Origin: Oscillatoriophycideae cyanobacterium NC_groundwater_1537_Pr4_S-0.65um_50_18
GTDB taxonomy: Bacteria; Cyanobacteriota; Cyanobacteriia; Elainellales; Elainellaceae
Direction: 5' to 3'
Length of the DNA stretch: 64,000 nucleotides
Assembly: GCA_016208305.1 (NCBI GenBank)
Contig: JACQYI010000006.1
Span: 372,001-436,000, forward strand
Shown here piece by piece: positions 30,854 through 39,198 of this stretch. How positions within the stretch are numbered: position 1 is the first letter of the stretch; every line of letters begins with the position of its first letter. Position numbers and translations under genes: made by a program. The notes under the pieces are model-generated. The model saw only the letters and a program-made list of their open reading frames with translations, made no database searches and had not been told where the DNA came from.

Positions 30854-33697
30854 GTGACTCAGGAGTTTCATATTTCCGTAACCCCCGTGGGGAATGACGA
30901 ATATTTAGTGCGTACAGAGCAACGAGAGCCAGGAGTGCCGCTAGCCGAGGAACAGTTGACTTGGCAAGTGGAAGAATGGCTGGCTCAGGCACGTCAGTTG
31001 ATGAGCGATCCGCTATTGGGTCTGCTGCAAGGCGGCTTGCCTCAGGGCGGGCAGAGCGATCGCCCCCTTTCAGGCTTAGATTTACCCCTAAGCTCCGATC
31101 AGGCAACCCGTAACTTGCAGACCTCCTTGAGTTTGGTCAATCTAGGGCAGCAGCTCTACAGCGCTCTGTTTCAAGGCACCTTGCGCGACAGTTGGGTGAC
31201 GGCTCAAGGCATTGCCCAAAACCGCCGCGAAGCCCTGCGATTGCGATTGGGGCTAAAGGGAACTCGGCTGCCTCGGCTGCCTTGGGAAGTGATGTATGGC
31301 AATGATCTGCCTGCCGAGAAATTGCACCAAAGCCTTAGTATGGCAGCGCGTCCTCTAGCCGCCGGAACGCATGTGATTTTCTCACGCTATCAGCCTAGCC
31401 AGCGTCTGTCAGACGATCGCCTACCGTTTGATGTTGCCACCGATCAGCCTTTGCGGATTCTCATGGTAATCGCGGCTCCAGATGATCAAGAGCGGCTTCA
31501 GCTCCATCAGGAGGCACGACAGCTCCAGCAAGAGCTACTGCACCCAGAGAGCGATCGGAGCGATAGCGACAACGCGCCTGACATCCAGCTTACGGTGCTC
31601 GATCAGCCTGGACGCGAACAACTCACCCAGGCATTGGAGCAGGGGCGCTACCAAGTGCTGCACTATGCCGGGCATAGCGACCTCAGCAGCGCTGGCGGCA
31701 GTCTCTATCTGGTAAACAATCGCACAGGACTAACCGAAATTCTCAGCGGCGATGATTTGGCAGGTCTGTTGGTCAACAACGGCATCCGTCTAGCTGTGTT
31801 TAACTCTTGTCGAGGCTCTTACACAGCCGCCGATCCCGTCAACGAGCGAGAGCGTAACTTAGCAGAAGCCTTAGTCAGCCGAGGGATTCCTGCCGTATTG
31901 GCTATGGCAGAGCAAATTCCCGACAACGTGGCGTTAACCTTGACCTGGTTGTTTTATCGCAACTTGCGCCAGGGCTACCCCATTGACCTGAGCCTGAGTC
32001 GGGCACGCCAAGGGCTAATCTCGGCCTATGGCTCTCATCAGCTTTACTGGGCTTTGCCGATTCTCTATCTGCACCCCGGATTTGATGGCTACCTCACGCC
32101 GGGCGATCGCACCTTTGACAATCTTGCCGATCGCTTAGTTTTAGTGCCTCAAGGGTTTGGCAACTTCCCAGTCTTGACCATTAACGAAAATGTGCCGCTG
32201 CCTGCCAGCTTCTCGATTGACGACTCTCAGCCGCCCACGGATGAAGAAATGGTCGCCAGCGCTGTTTTGGCAGAAGATGATTTGGCCGGAGATGATCTGG
32301 GCGACTGGATTGAAGATCTAACGGTATTTGATGATGGCAGTGGTGACGAAGAAGAAACCTTAGATTGGATTCGTCAGCTCACGCAGTCTTCAGAAAATAT
32401 CACAGCTTCAGAGGGCATTTCCTTAGTCGAAGACGAAACCCAGCCAGCAGAAAATTCTTTCATAGAGGACCAGTCTGAGGAAAACGCCTTCGTAGAAAAC
32501 CAATTTGTAGAAAACCCCTTCATTGAGAACCAGCCTGAGGAAAATCCCTTTGCAGAGAACCCATTTGCAGCATCCGTAGAAAATCAGCCCCCAGAAAATC
32601 AGACTGTAGAAAATCAGCCCCCAGAAAATCAATCCGCAGAATATCGGCTTTTGACGTTATTCAACATCGTGCCTCTAGAGCCACGGCCCCCTTCTTCCTC
32701 ACCGATCATCGGCTCTGCGCTTGCTCTGACACATGATCGCGAGAGGACGGTTGCCCCACCCGTCCGCCCAGAAATCGTGCAAGTGCTACCGATTGAAGAG
32801 CAGATTAGCTCCAGTGGAGAGGCTACAGGCACGCTAGACAGTCAAGTTTCAATTCAGCGATCGTCCGGCTTTTCTCTGCGACGAGGGCTGTTGCCTGTGT
32901 TAGGTGCTGTAGGTGCGGCAGCGATCGCTGTTTTGGGCTACTCTGCTTTGCGTTCTTTGCCGTCTGACCCTGTTCCTCCGGTGGAAACACCCAGTAGCAC
33001 CGGGGAAAGTGCCCCTGTGATGCAAAAGCTAGAAGCCAGCTCTACAGAACAAGTTAAAACGATCGCGCTTAGCAGTTTAGGCAAAAACCAGTTGGCTCAA
33101 GGCCAGCAGGCGATCGCAGTGCTGCTCAACCGCAATGCCATCCCTGAGGCTGCTGCGGTGCTGGCGGCAGTGCCCCCAGAGTATCAGTCGGAGCCGGATA
33201 TCCAATTTTTGCAGGGCAGATTGGTGTGGCAAGCCGTCAAGCAAGGCAACCCAGCCTATAAGCTGGCAGATGCCCGCCTAGCTTGGGAGAAAGCCGCTCA
33301 AGATCAGCCTGACTCGGCGCAATATCAACAGGCGCTAGGCTTTGCCTACTATGCAGAAGGCGATTCATTTAAAGCAAAGCAGTCCTGGGAACAGGCGATC
33401 GCCCTCCAGCAAAGTTCATCCAGTACGTCTAGTCCGGCGGCACCCAGCGCAGCCCAAGCTGAAGCAGATTTGCAGATGCAGATGGCCTATGCGGGAGTGG
33501 CTTTGGCTATGCGGCAGATTTCTGTCCAGGAAACGCCCGATCGCCAGGTCAGAATTTCTGCTAAAGCGGCTAAGGTTTATCGATCGGTGGTGACCAGTGA
33601 TCCTGCTAACTTTACGGTTCAAGCCCTACGGCAAAACTGGCTGTGGAATGAGGCCGCCATTCAAGACTGGCAAAAGCTGTCACAGATTGAGTCTTAG
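30854..33697 (+). CDS. CHAT-domain protease-like membrane protein with TPR-like C-terminus
   Basis: A 947-residue protein starting at GTG. Residues about 95-420 form a CHAT domain of the caspase-like clan, with catalytic His in HYAGHSD (H274) and Cys in FNSCRGS (C319), both intact. An acidic stretch (about 450-525) leads to an Asn/Glu/Pro-rich repeat region built on the unit ENPF(A/I)EN and VENQPPENQ (about 530-600). One membrane helix follows (about 675-700). The C-terminal ~220 residues are helical TPR-like repeats with GFAYYAEGDSFKAKQSWEQA. The order suggests a cytosolic protease tethered to the membrane with a repeat domain on the far side. Cyanobacteria hold many CHAT proteins of unknown role; a stress or cell-death link is inference. 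Confidence 0.85.
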   Translation: MTQEFHISVTPVGNDEYLVRTEQREPGVPLAEEQLTWQVEEWLAQARQLMSDPLLGLLQGGLPQGGQSDRPLSGLDLPLSSDQATRNLQTSLSLVNLGQQLYSALFQGTLRDSWVTAQGIAQNRREALRLRLGLKGTRLPRLPWEVMYGNDLPAEKLHQSLSMAARPLAAGTHVIFSRYQPSQRLSDDRLPFDVATDQPLRILMVIAAPDDQERLQLHQEARQLQQELLHPESDRSDSDNAPDIQLTVLDQPGREQLTQALEQGRYQVLHYAGHSDLSSAGGSLYLVNNRTGLTEILSGDDLAGLLVNNGIRLAVFNSCRGSYTAADPVNERERNLAEALVSRGIPAVLAMAEQIPDNVALTLTWLFYRNLRQGYPIDLSLSRARQGLISAYGSHQLYWALPILYLHPGFDGYLTPGDRTFDNLADRLVLVPQGFGNFPVLTINENVPLPASFSIDDSQPPTDEEMVASAVLAEDDLAGDDLGDWIEDLTVFDDGSGDEEETLDWIRQLTQSSENITASEGISLVEDETQPAENSFIEDQSEENAFVENQFVENPFIENQPEENPFAENPFAASVENQPPENQTVENQPPENQSAEYRLLTLFNIVPLEPRPPSSSPIIGSALALTHDRERTVAPPVRPEIVQVLPIEEQISSSGEATGTLDSQVSIQRSSGFSLRRGLLPVLGAVGAAAIAVLGYSALRSLPSDPVPPVETPSSTGESAPVMQKLEASSTEQVKTIALSSLGKNQLAQGQQAIAVLLNRNAIPEAAAVLAAVPPEYQSEPDIQFLQGRLVWQAVKQGNPAYKLADARLAWEKAAQDQPDSAQYQQALGFAYYAEGDSFKAKQSWEQAIALQQSSSSTSSPAAPSAAQAEADLQMQMAYAGVALAMRQISVQETPDRQVRISAKAAKVYRSVVTSDPANFTVQALRQNWLWNEAAIQDWQKLSQIES

Positions 33698-33729
33698 CCT
33701 CAGAAGATCGCAAAGTCCTCCTATTTTTT

Positions 33730-33780
33730 CTAAAAGCTGGAGTTCAAAGGCGCTCCGCGCCTTTGAAATCCAGCTTTTAG
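33730..33780. terminator. 24-bp palindrome with TCC loop after the CHAT gene
   Basis: Arms 33730-33753 and 33757-33780 pair over 24 bp with one mismatch (core GCGC-TCC-GCGC). Directly abuts a second palindrome. About 33 nt downstream of the CHAT stop. Confidence 0.7.
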
Positions 33781-33826
33781 GGTTTTGTGGCGCGCTCCGC
33801 GCGCCACAAAACCCTAATTTGCGATC
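33779..33826. repeat. 17-bp palindrome with TCC loop, related to the element at 5575
   Basis: Arms 33779-33795 and 33799-33815, perfect, core GCGCGC-TCC-GCGCGC. The segment 33805-33826 is the exact reverse complement of 5575-5596 (22 nt). Confidence 0.75.
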
Positions 33827-33924
33827 TCCTGTGCCTTCAGATGCAACTTTTCTAGATTCGATCGCTAGCGTGAATGCTGTTTTGAAGGTGAGAATTCTGG
33901 CTGTTTAGGCTACGGCAATCCCGT

Positions 33925-33948
33925 TACTGTCCAACCTACTGTCCAACC
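33925..33948. repeat. Tandem duplication across a stop codon, 12-bp unit
   Basis: TACTGTCCAACC twice without gap; the minus-strand stop codon of the 279-aa gene (33936-33938) is at the junction. Confidence 0.8.
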
Positions 33949-34775
33949 GTCTCAGGAACATAAACTCCCCGGCGATAGGCCCAGGCAATTCCTTCTGGGT
34001 CTAGCCTGCGAGTCCATTCGCTAAACATATCTCGGCGTTTCATTTCCCGAACGACGCGACGGCTTGTGTTGAGTCTACGGGCCAGTTCACCATTTGAAAG
34101 GCGCGTTGCCTGAAGCCGGGGAGCGTCGTGGCTCTCAACTTGCTCTAGCAAAGCCAAATAGGTATCCCAAAACAGAATCAAGCTGAAGCAGATCAGAACA
34201 ATCACGGCCTCCGGACGCTTTAGCAATTCTGGGATGTCAGCCGAGCTATCTACCTGGATCTTGACTGGAGTTTCTGCTGGAGTTTCTGCTGGAGTTTCTA
34301 CTGGAGCTTCTGCCAGGCTTGCGGCTAAGAGATCCGTAGCGGGCGCAATGGGGTAGGCTGGCCGATCGCTCGAAAAGCTATCTCTGTGAAGAGTCGCGCT
34401 TGACTCATGGGCAGCTATTGCCATGCCCTCAGCTTCAGCAGAAGGGGGCAACGGTTGCAGCAACAGCGTGTGCTGCCAAATGGGCAAGCGATCGCCCTTC
34501 TGTCGGCTGTAGACCGTTACAGCTTGAATGGGCGCAATTGCCAGCCGAGCGAACCCCTGGCGAATAAAGCCAATTGTGGGCAGAGGCTTGGGGGGGAAAT
34601 CTGCCTCTAGCAAGACATGTAAGCGATCGCCTCGACGCTGCACCCTTGACTTAACGCCATATTTTTGTAACGAACAGTTGAGCAAAACGGCGATCGCGGC
34701 TGGGTCGCCCTGTTTGACCAATGGCAAGAGTGAGGCAGACATAGGTTCGCTCTCTATCAGACTTTCGGACGGCAA
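33936..34775 (-). CDS. Single-span membrane protein with HTH-like C-terminus, unknown function
   Basis: A 279-residue protein. The N-terminal domain (about 12-110) has the pattern LVKQGDPAAIAVLLN..L.KYGVKSRVQRRGDRLHVLLE, which I recognise as common in cyanobacterial hypothetical proteins. It is followed by a linker with a PVETPAETPAETPV repeat (four 12-bp units in the DNA) and a membrane helix (about 190-210, EAVIVLICFSLILFWDTYLALL). A C-terminal helix-turn-helix-like segment ends it: LSNGELARRLNTSRRVVREMKRRD. A membrane-bound regulator is one reading; no proof. Monocistronic, convergent with the CHAT gene. Confidence 0.72.
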   Translation of the reverse strand: MPSESLIESEPMSASLLPLVKQGDPAAIAVLLNCSLQKYGVKSRVQRRGDRLHVLLEADFPPKPLPTIGFIRQGFARLAIAPIQAVTVYSRQKGDRLPIWQHTLLLQPLPPSAEAEGMAIAAHESSATLHRDSFSSDRPAYPIAPATDLLAASLAEAPVETPAETPAETPVKIQVDSSADIPELLKRPEAVIVLICFSLILFWDTYLALLEQVESHDAPRLQATRLSNGELARRLNTSRRVVREMKRRDMFSEWTRRLDPEGIAWAYRRGVYVPETVGQ

Positions 34776-34961
34776 AGCTGAGTCATATCTTATACTCTCA
34801 CCATCCTACTCTTTCTGTAGCAGTCTCAAGTAATATTACACAGTATCAAATCACACAAAGTACCCCTATGCAGCCGTAGTCATTACTCTAGAGAGATTTT
34901 TGAGAGCGGCCCTATGAGATGCACCTATGCAAGGCGCTTAGAAATATCAATCCAGCAGATT

Positions 34962-36758
34962 TCAAGATTTACCTAAGATACAGCTTGCCGACAGCACGAC
35001 CAGATCTTCGGCTTGGGCAACCGTACATCTGCGAATAAATCGCTCGATCACAAACCGTTTGCCCTGCTTCATGCGCTCCTCTACCAGAGTGATTTCCGGC
35101 TTAAACTGCCTCAGCCAGTCGCCAATGGGAACTTGACCATACCCATCGACCTCGATCGCTGAGAGATAGCGGCGATCGATCATCCAGAAGTCGATCTTAT
35201 ACCGACGGACAAACTTGCGGATATCAGAGGGATCGAGGCTATATTGGGCACGAATCAAATCTTTAATTCGCTGACGCATGGGACGGTAATAAACCTGCTG
35301 ATAGGGCAAAGCGTATTCTCTGCCAACTAAAATCGATCGCTGCGAAAAAGAAGGAATGTTATCCACCTCTTTGGCCAGAGAAGCCACCAGAATATCTTTG
35401 GGCTGCTGAGCAAAAAACTCGTATAGCTCTGGCACTGTGCCCCTAACATACGAAACCTTAGGAAATACGTAAAGCTTGGGTGAGAGCACGACCACCCCAG
35501 CCCAAAACAAAACAAACGCGATCGCCAACCCTCTACTCAAAACACCTTTTGGGGTTGCGGTCTGTCGCTCTGCCCAGCCCAAAGCTGCGTCAATCAGCAA
35601 AGTGACAACGATCGCCCCTGCAAAAGCAGAGAAAATCTGCACAGTGTACTGAGTGTAGCGGCTAGGCAAATAGAGCCGAAACAGCAGCAGATGCGCCGCA
35701 AAGAATACACAGAGAGACGCAATACCCACCTGCACAAAGATGCCCAAGTGACGAAGCTGTGCCGCCAAAGGAAATCGCGATCGCCAGACCAGCACCACTG
35801 GAAGCAGAACAATCCCCACAATCGACAGCGGCATCATCCAAAAGAACACACCGCTACGTTTGCCAAAAATCCAAAACATCCAAAAGTCATCGACAAAGAA
35901 CGCCGAGCGCGCCTTTCGAGCAAACTCTGGCATGGTTCGAGCTTCCGCAGCAGAAATCACCGAGCCATAGGGAGAATGATCTATGACATAGGGAAGCAAC
36001 ACAACAAAGGCTACAGCCAAGCCTGCGGCACAAAAAATATAGGCTTGGCGATCGCGCGTTAGCCAACGCCGCCAATTAAAGCCCTCTGAACCCGCAAGCC
36101 GCAAGCCCTGAAGCCGCAAGCCCTGAATACTAAAGAGCCGCATCACCAGCGTTCCGGCCATAATCAGCACAAACTGGGGATAAAACAGCCCTTGCAGCAG
36201 GATAGCCGCCAAGCAGGGCAACAGCGAACCGCGCAGCAAATAGTAGATAAACGCCAAAAAACAGGGATAGAGAAACGATCGCGCTGTTCCCGAAATTAGG
36301 TCATCCTGCACCCAAAGATTTTGATTGAGCACCAGAGAGCCGATAAACCCCATCAGCGGCACAGGCAAAAGCTCAAGGCTGATACCAAAGGCGTAAACGG
36401 TTGCAATCAGCCCCAAGCCCATAGGCAAGAATTTGTTAAACAGCAAAGGATTGATCCCCAATGCTGCCGGAATGCGGTAAAAGAAGGCATACCCTGGTGG
36501 GGCGATCGACTGAAAGTAGTCTGCTATCGGGTCATTGGGAAACAGGGTCGGATCAAGATAGCGCTGCATCCAAAACACATGCTGTCGTGCGTCATCCTGT
36601 ACCACATAGTCGGCTCTAAACCCTTGCTGAAGACCCGACAGGCCAAACACTACGGCAAACGTTAGGCTGAGAAAGAGCCAGAAGATCACCTGCGATCGAG
36701 GTACTTTGGCGAGGGGGGCAGTCAAAAAATGATGCAATGACAACATGCGGCAGCTCAA
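34962..36758 (-). CDS. Polytopic membrane protein, possible GT-C glycosyltransferase
   Basis: A 598-residue protein with about eleven membrane helices and an extramembrane C-terminal domain of some 180 residues. The first loop has an acidic-basic motif VVQDDARQHVFWMQRY (about 51-66), in the place where GT-C glycosyltransferases have their catalytic Asp. The C-terminal part (ILVASLAKEVDNIPSFSQRSILVGRE...) resembles soluble tails of such enzymes. A sugar transfer to a lipid or protein at the membrane is likely but not shown. Two exact 15-bp tandem units (36098-36127) encode a duplicated GLRLQ pentapeptide in a loop. Start may also be the ATG 12 nt downstream. Confidence 0.72.
   Translation of the reverse strand: MSCRMLSLHHFLTAPLAKVPRSQVIFWLFLSLTFAVVFGLSGLQQGFRADYVVQDDARQHVFWMQRYLDPTLFPNDPIADYFQSIAPPGYAFFYRIPAALGINPLLFNKFLPMGLGLIATVYAFGISLELLPVPLMGFIGSLVLNQNLWVQDDLISGTARSFLYPCFLAFIYYLLRGSLLPCLAAILLQGLFYPQFVLIMAGTLVMRLFSIQGLRLQGLRLAGSEGFNWRRWLTRDRQAYIFCAAGLAVAFVVLLPYVIDHSPYGSVISAAEARTMPEFARKARSAFFVDDFWMFWIFGKRSGVFFWMMPLSIVGIVLLPVVLVWRSRFPLAAQLRHLGIFVQVGIASLCVFFAAHLLLFRLYLPSRYTQYTVQIFSAFAGAIVVTLLIDAALGWAERQTATPKGVLSRGLAIAFVLFWAGVVVLSPKLYVFPKVSYVRGTVPELYEFFAQQPKDILVASLAKEVDNIPSFSQRSILVGREYALPYQQVYYRPMRQRIKDLIRAQYSLDPSDIRKFVRRYKIDFWMIDRRYLSAIEVDGYGQVPIGDWLRQFKPEITLVEERMKQGKRFVIERFIRRCTVAQAEDLVVLSASCILGKS
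36098..36127 (-). repeat. In-frame tandem duplication, 15-bp unit
   Basis: GCCGCAAGCCCTGAA twice in a row inside the 598-aa membrane-protein gene, in frame. Confidence 0.85.
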
Positions 36759-36993
36759 TAAACAAAGATGAGAGGGCTGAGAATCGCTATGCAGGCAGGG
36801 CTGAAAATTGCCCGGTGCCTTAATGTCTCAGAAGCTTGCGTCGCTGAATCTCCGAGAGAAGTTCCCTAATCGGATCAACGCAATGTCTAAGCAGAATACT
36901 ACAAAGCCGTAAATTATGGGCAAACAGCCCTTTGCCTTATGTCTTTAGGAATACTTCTCAAGGGCACAAATTTTTGAGACTATCTACATACCT

Positions 36994-37023
36994 ATCTGTG
37001 CCGAACCCTAATCTGTGCCGAAC
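36994..37023. repeat. Tandem duplication at the ppk1 start, 17-bp period
   Basis: ATCTGTGCCGAAC at 36994-37006 and 37011-37023. The second copy contains a GTG (37015) in frame with ppk1, creating an alternative start just before the ATG. Confidence 0.8.
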
Positions 37024-37026
37024 ACC

Positions 37027-39171
37027 ATGCCTAAAGTTAAGTCGAATCCTTCAGAAATTCATCTAAGCGATCCGCAGTACTACATCAGTCGTGAGCTAGG
37101 CTGGCTAGAATTTAACCGTCGCGTACTGCATGAGGCGCTAGATCCACGCACCCCTCTGCTGGAACGCCTCAAATTCACCGCTATTTTTAGCTCCAACTTA
37201 GATGAATTTTTCATGGTGCGGGTGGCAGTACTCAAGGAACAGGTAGAGGCAGAAGTGAGCGTCACCTCACCCGATGGGCGATCGCCCCAAGAGCAGCTAG
37301 ATGCCATTAGTCAGGTGCTGCGCCCGATGGTGGCAGAACAGCATCAAAACTTTGAAACCGTATTGCGCGCTCAGCTTGCGTCTCATGGCGTGCATTTGGT
37401 GGATTATACCGACCTCAATGAGGAGCAGCAGAACTTTCTGCATCGCTACTTCGAAGAGCAAATCTTCCCCGTTTTGACGCCACTGGCTTACGACCCTAGC
37501 CACCCTTTCCCGCTGATGTCTAACCTCAGCCTGAACTTAATGGTGCTGGTCAAGCATCCCGAAACTAATGTGGAGCGCTATGCCCGTGTCAAAGTACCCA
37601 GTATCCTACCGCGCTTCATCAATTTCCCGCCTGACCTGCGGCAGTATAAAGGGCAGGAAAGCCTGTGGCTAGGCGTGCCTCTAGAGCAGGTGATTGCTCA
37701 TAACCTAGAAGCCCTCTTCCCAGGCATGACGATCCTGGAATATTCTCCTTTCCGCGTTACCCGCGATGCTGACCTAGAAGTAGAAGAAGACGAAGCCTAT
37801 GATCTGCTCATCGCCATTCAGCAAGAGTTGCGTAAGCGGCAGTTTGGCGGCTCGGTCGTGCGTCTAGAAATCCAATCTTCCACCACAGCCGCAATGCGAG
37901 AGATGCTGATGGAAAAAACAGAAATCAGCGAAAGTGACGTTTACGAAGTCTCAGGGCTGCTGAACCTCAAGGACTTAATGGCTTTTTTGTCGCTTCCCTT
38001 GCCAGATGACAAAGATGAACCCTGGTCGGCCACCGTCCCCCCCCGTCTGCGCTCCATTCAAGAATCTCCAGAGAAATCAACGGAGAGCATTTTTTCGCTG
38101 ATTCGACAGGGAGATATTTTAGTCCATCACCCCTATGAGTCGTTCAGCGCATCGGTTGAACAATTTATTACTGCTGCTGCGCTTGATCCCAAGGTACTGG
38201 CTATCAAGATGACCCTCTACCGCACTTCTGGAGACTCACCGATCGTCAAGGCATTGATTACAGCAGCCGAAAATGCCAAGCAGGTGGCGGCCTTGGTTGA
38301 GCTAAAAGCCCGGTTTGATGAAGAAAACAACATCAACTGGGCACGCAAGCTGGAGAAAGCAGGCGTACATGTCGTCTATGGCTTCATTGAGCTAAAAACC
38401 CACACCAAAGTGGTGCTGGTGGTGCGGCAAGAGGGCGATCGCATTCGGCGCTATGTTCATATCGGCACAGGCAACTACAACCCCAAAACCGCCAAGCTCT
38501 ACACCGATTTGGGGCTGCTAAGCTGCCGAGAAGATCTGGGTGCAGATTTGACCGACCTGTTTAACTACCTGACAGGCTTCTCGCGGCAGCGATCGTACCG
38601 CAAGATTTTGGTGGCTCCTGTCAATCTCCGCGACCAAATGGTGGCACTCATTCGCCGCGAGGTCGAGCATTGCCAAAACGGTAAATCTGGCCGGATTATT
38701 GCCAAAATGAACTCTCTGGTCGATCCAGACATTATCAAAACGCTGTACGAAGCCTCTCAGTCGGGAGTACAGATCGATGTAATTGTGCGCGGTATCTGCT
38801 GCCTGCGTCCGGGTGTTCCGGGCGTGAGCGAAAACATTCGCGTTATGAGCATCATTGGCCGCTATCTAGAGCATTCGCGGATTTTCTACTTTGGCAACGA
38901 TGGCAAAGAGGAAATCTATATTGGCAGCGCCGATTGGATGACCCGCAACCTCGATCGCCGCGTAGAAGCCGTTACGCCAATTGAAGATCCTCACCTTTTA
39001 GCCGAGCTAAAGAGCATTCTGGATTTAATGATGTCCGATAATCGTCAGGCTTGGGATTTGCAATCCGATGGCTCTTACACCCAGCGCCGCCCTGCCAAAG
39101 GAGAAGTCGAACGCAGCTCTCAGAAGTTGCTGATGGAAAAGGCTCTACAGGCCAATAGCCCTAATATGTAG
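37027..39171 (+). CDS. ppk1: Polyphosphate kinase 1
   Basis: Reversibly makes inorganic polyphosphate from ATP. About 714 residues from the ATG at 37027; the in-frame GTG at 37015 lies in a tandem duplication and is less likely. N-terminal domain with YYISRELGWLEFNRRVLHEA and SNLDEFFMVRVA, head domain, then two phospholipase-D-like C-terminal domains. The autophosphorylated histidine is in ELKTHTKVVLV, nucleotide-binding segments are RHVHIGTGNYNP-like (RYVHIGTGNYN), and the second conserved His is in RYLEHSRIFYF. Length normal. Monocistronic; convergent with the HAD-ATPase gene, 27 nt apart. Confidence 0.96.
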   Translation: MPKVKSNPSEIHLSDPQYYISRELGWLEFNRRVLHEALDPRTPLLERLKFTAIFSSNLDEFFMVRVAVLKEQVEAEVSVTSPDGRSPQEQLDAISQVLRPMVAEQHQNFETVLRAQLASHGVHLVDYTDLNEEQQNFLHRYFEEQIFPVLTPLAYDPSHPFPLMSNLSLNLMVLVKHPETNVERYARVKVPSILPRFINFPPDLRQYKGQESLWLGVPLEQVIAHNLEALFPGMTILEYSPFRVTRDADLEVEEDEAYDLLIAIQQELRKRQFGGSVVRLEIQSSTTAAMREMLMEKTEISESDVYEVSGLLNLKDLMAFLSLPLPDDKDEPWSATVPPRLRSIQESPEKSTESIFSLIRQGDILVHHPYESFSASVEQFITAAALDPKVLAIKMTLYRTSGDSPIVKALITAAENAKQVAALVELKARFDEENNINWARKLEKAGVHVVYGFIELKTHTKVVLVVRQEGDRIRRYVHIGTGNYNPKTAKLYTDLGLLSCREDLGADLTDLFNYLTGFSRQRSYRKILVAPVNLRDQMVALIRREVEHCQNGKSGRIIAKMNSLVDPDIIKTLYEASQSGVQIDVIVRGICCLRPGVPGVSENIRVMSIIGRYLEHSRIFYFGNDGKEEIYIGSADWMTRNLDRRVEAVTPIEDPHLLAELKSILDLMMSDNRQAWDLQSDGSYTQRRPAKGEVERSSQKLLMEKALQANSPNM

Positions 39172-39198
39172 CGATCATGGATAAGACTTGCGGCTGCA

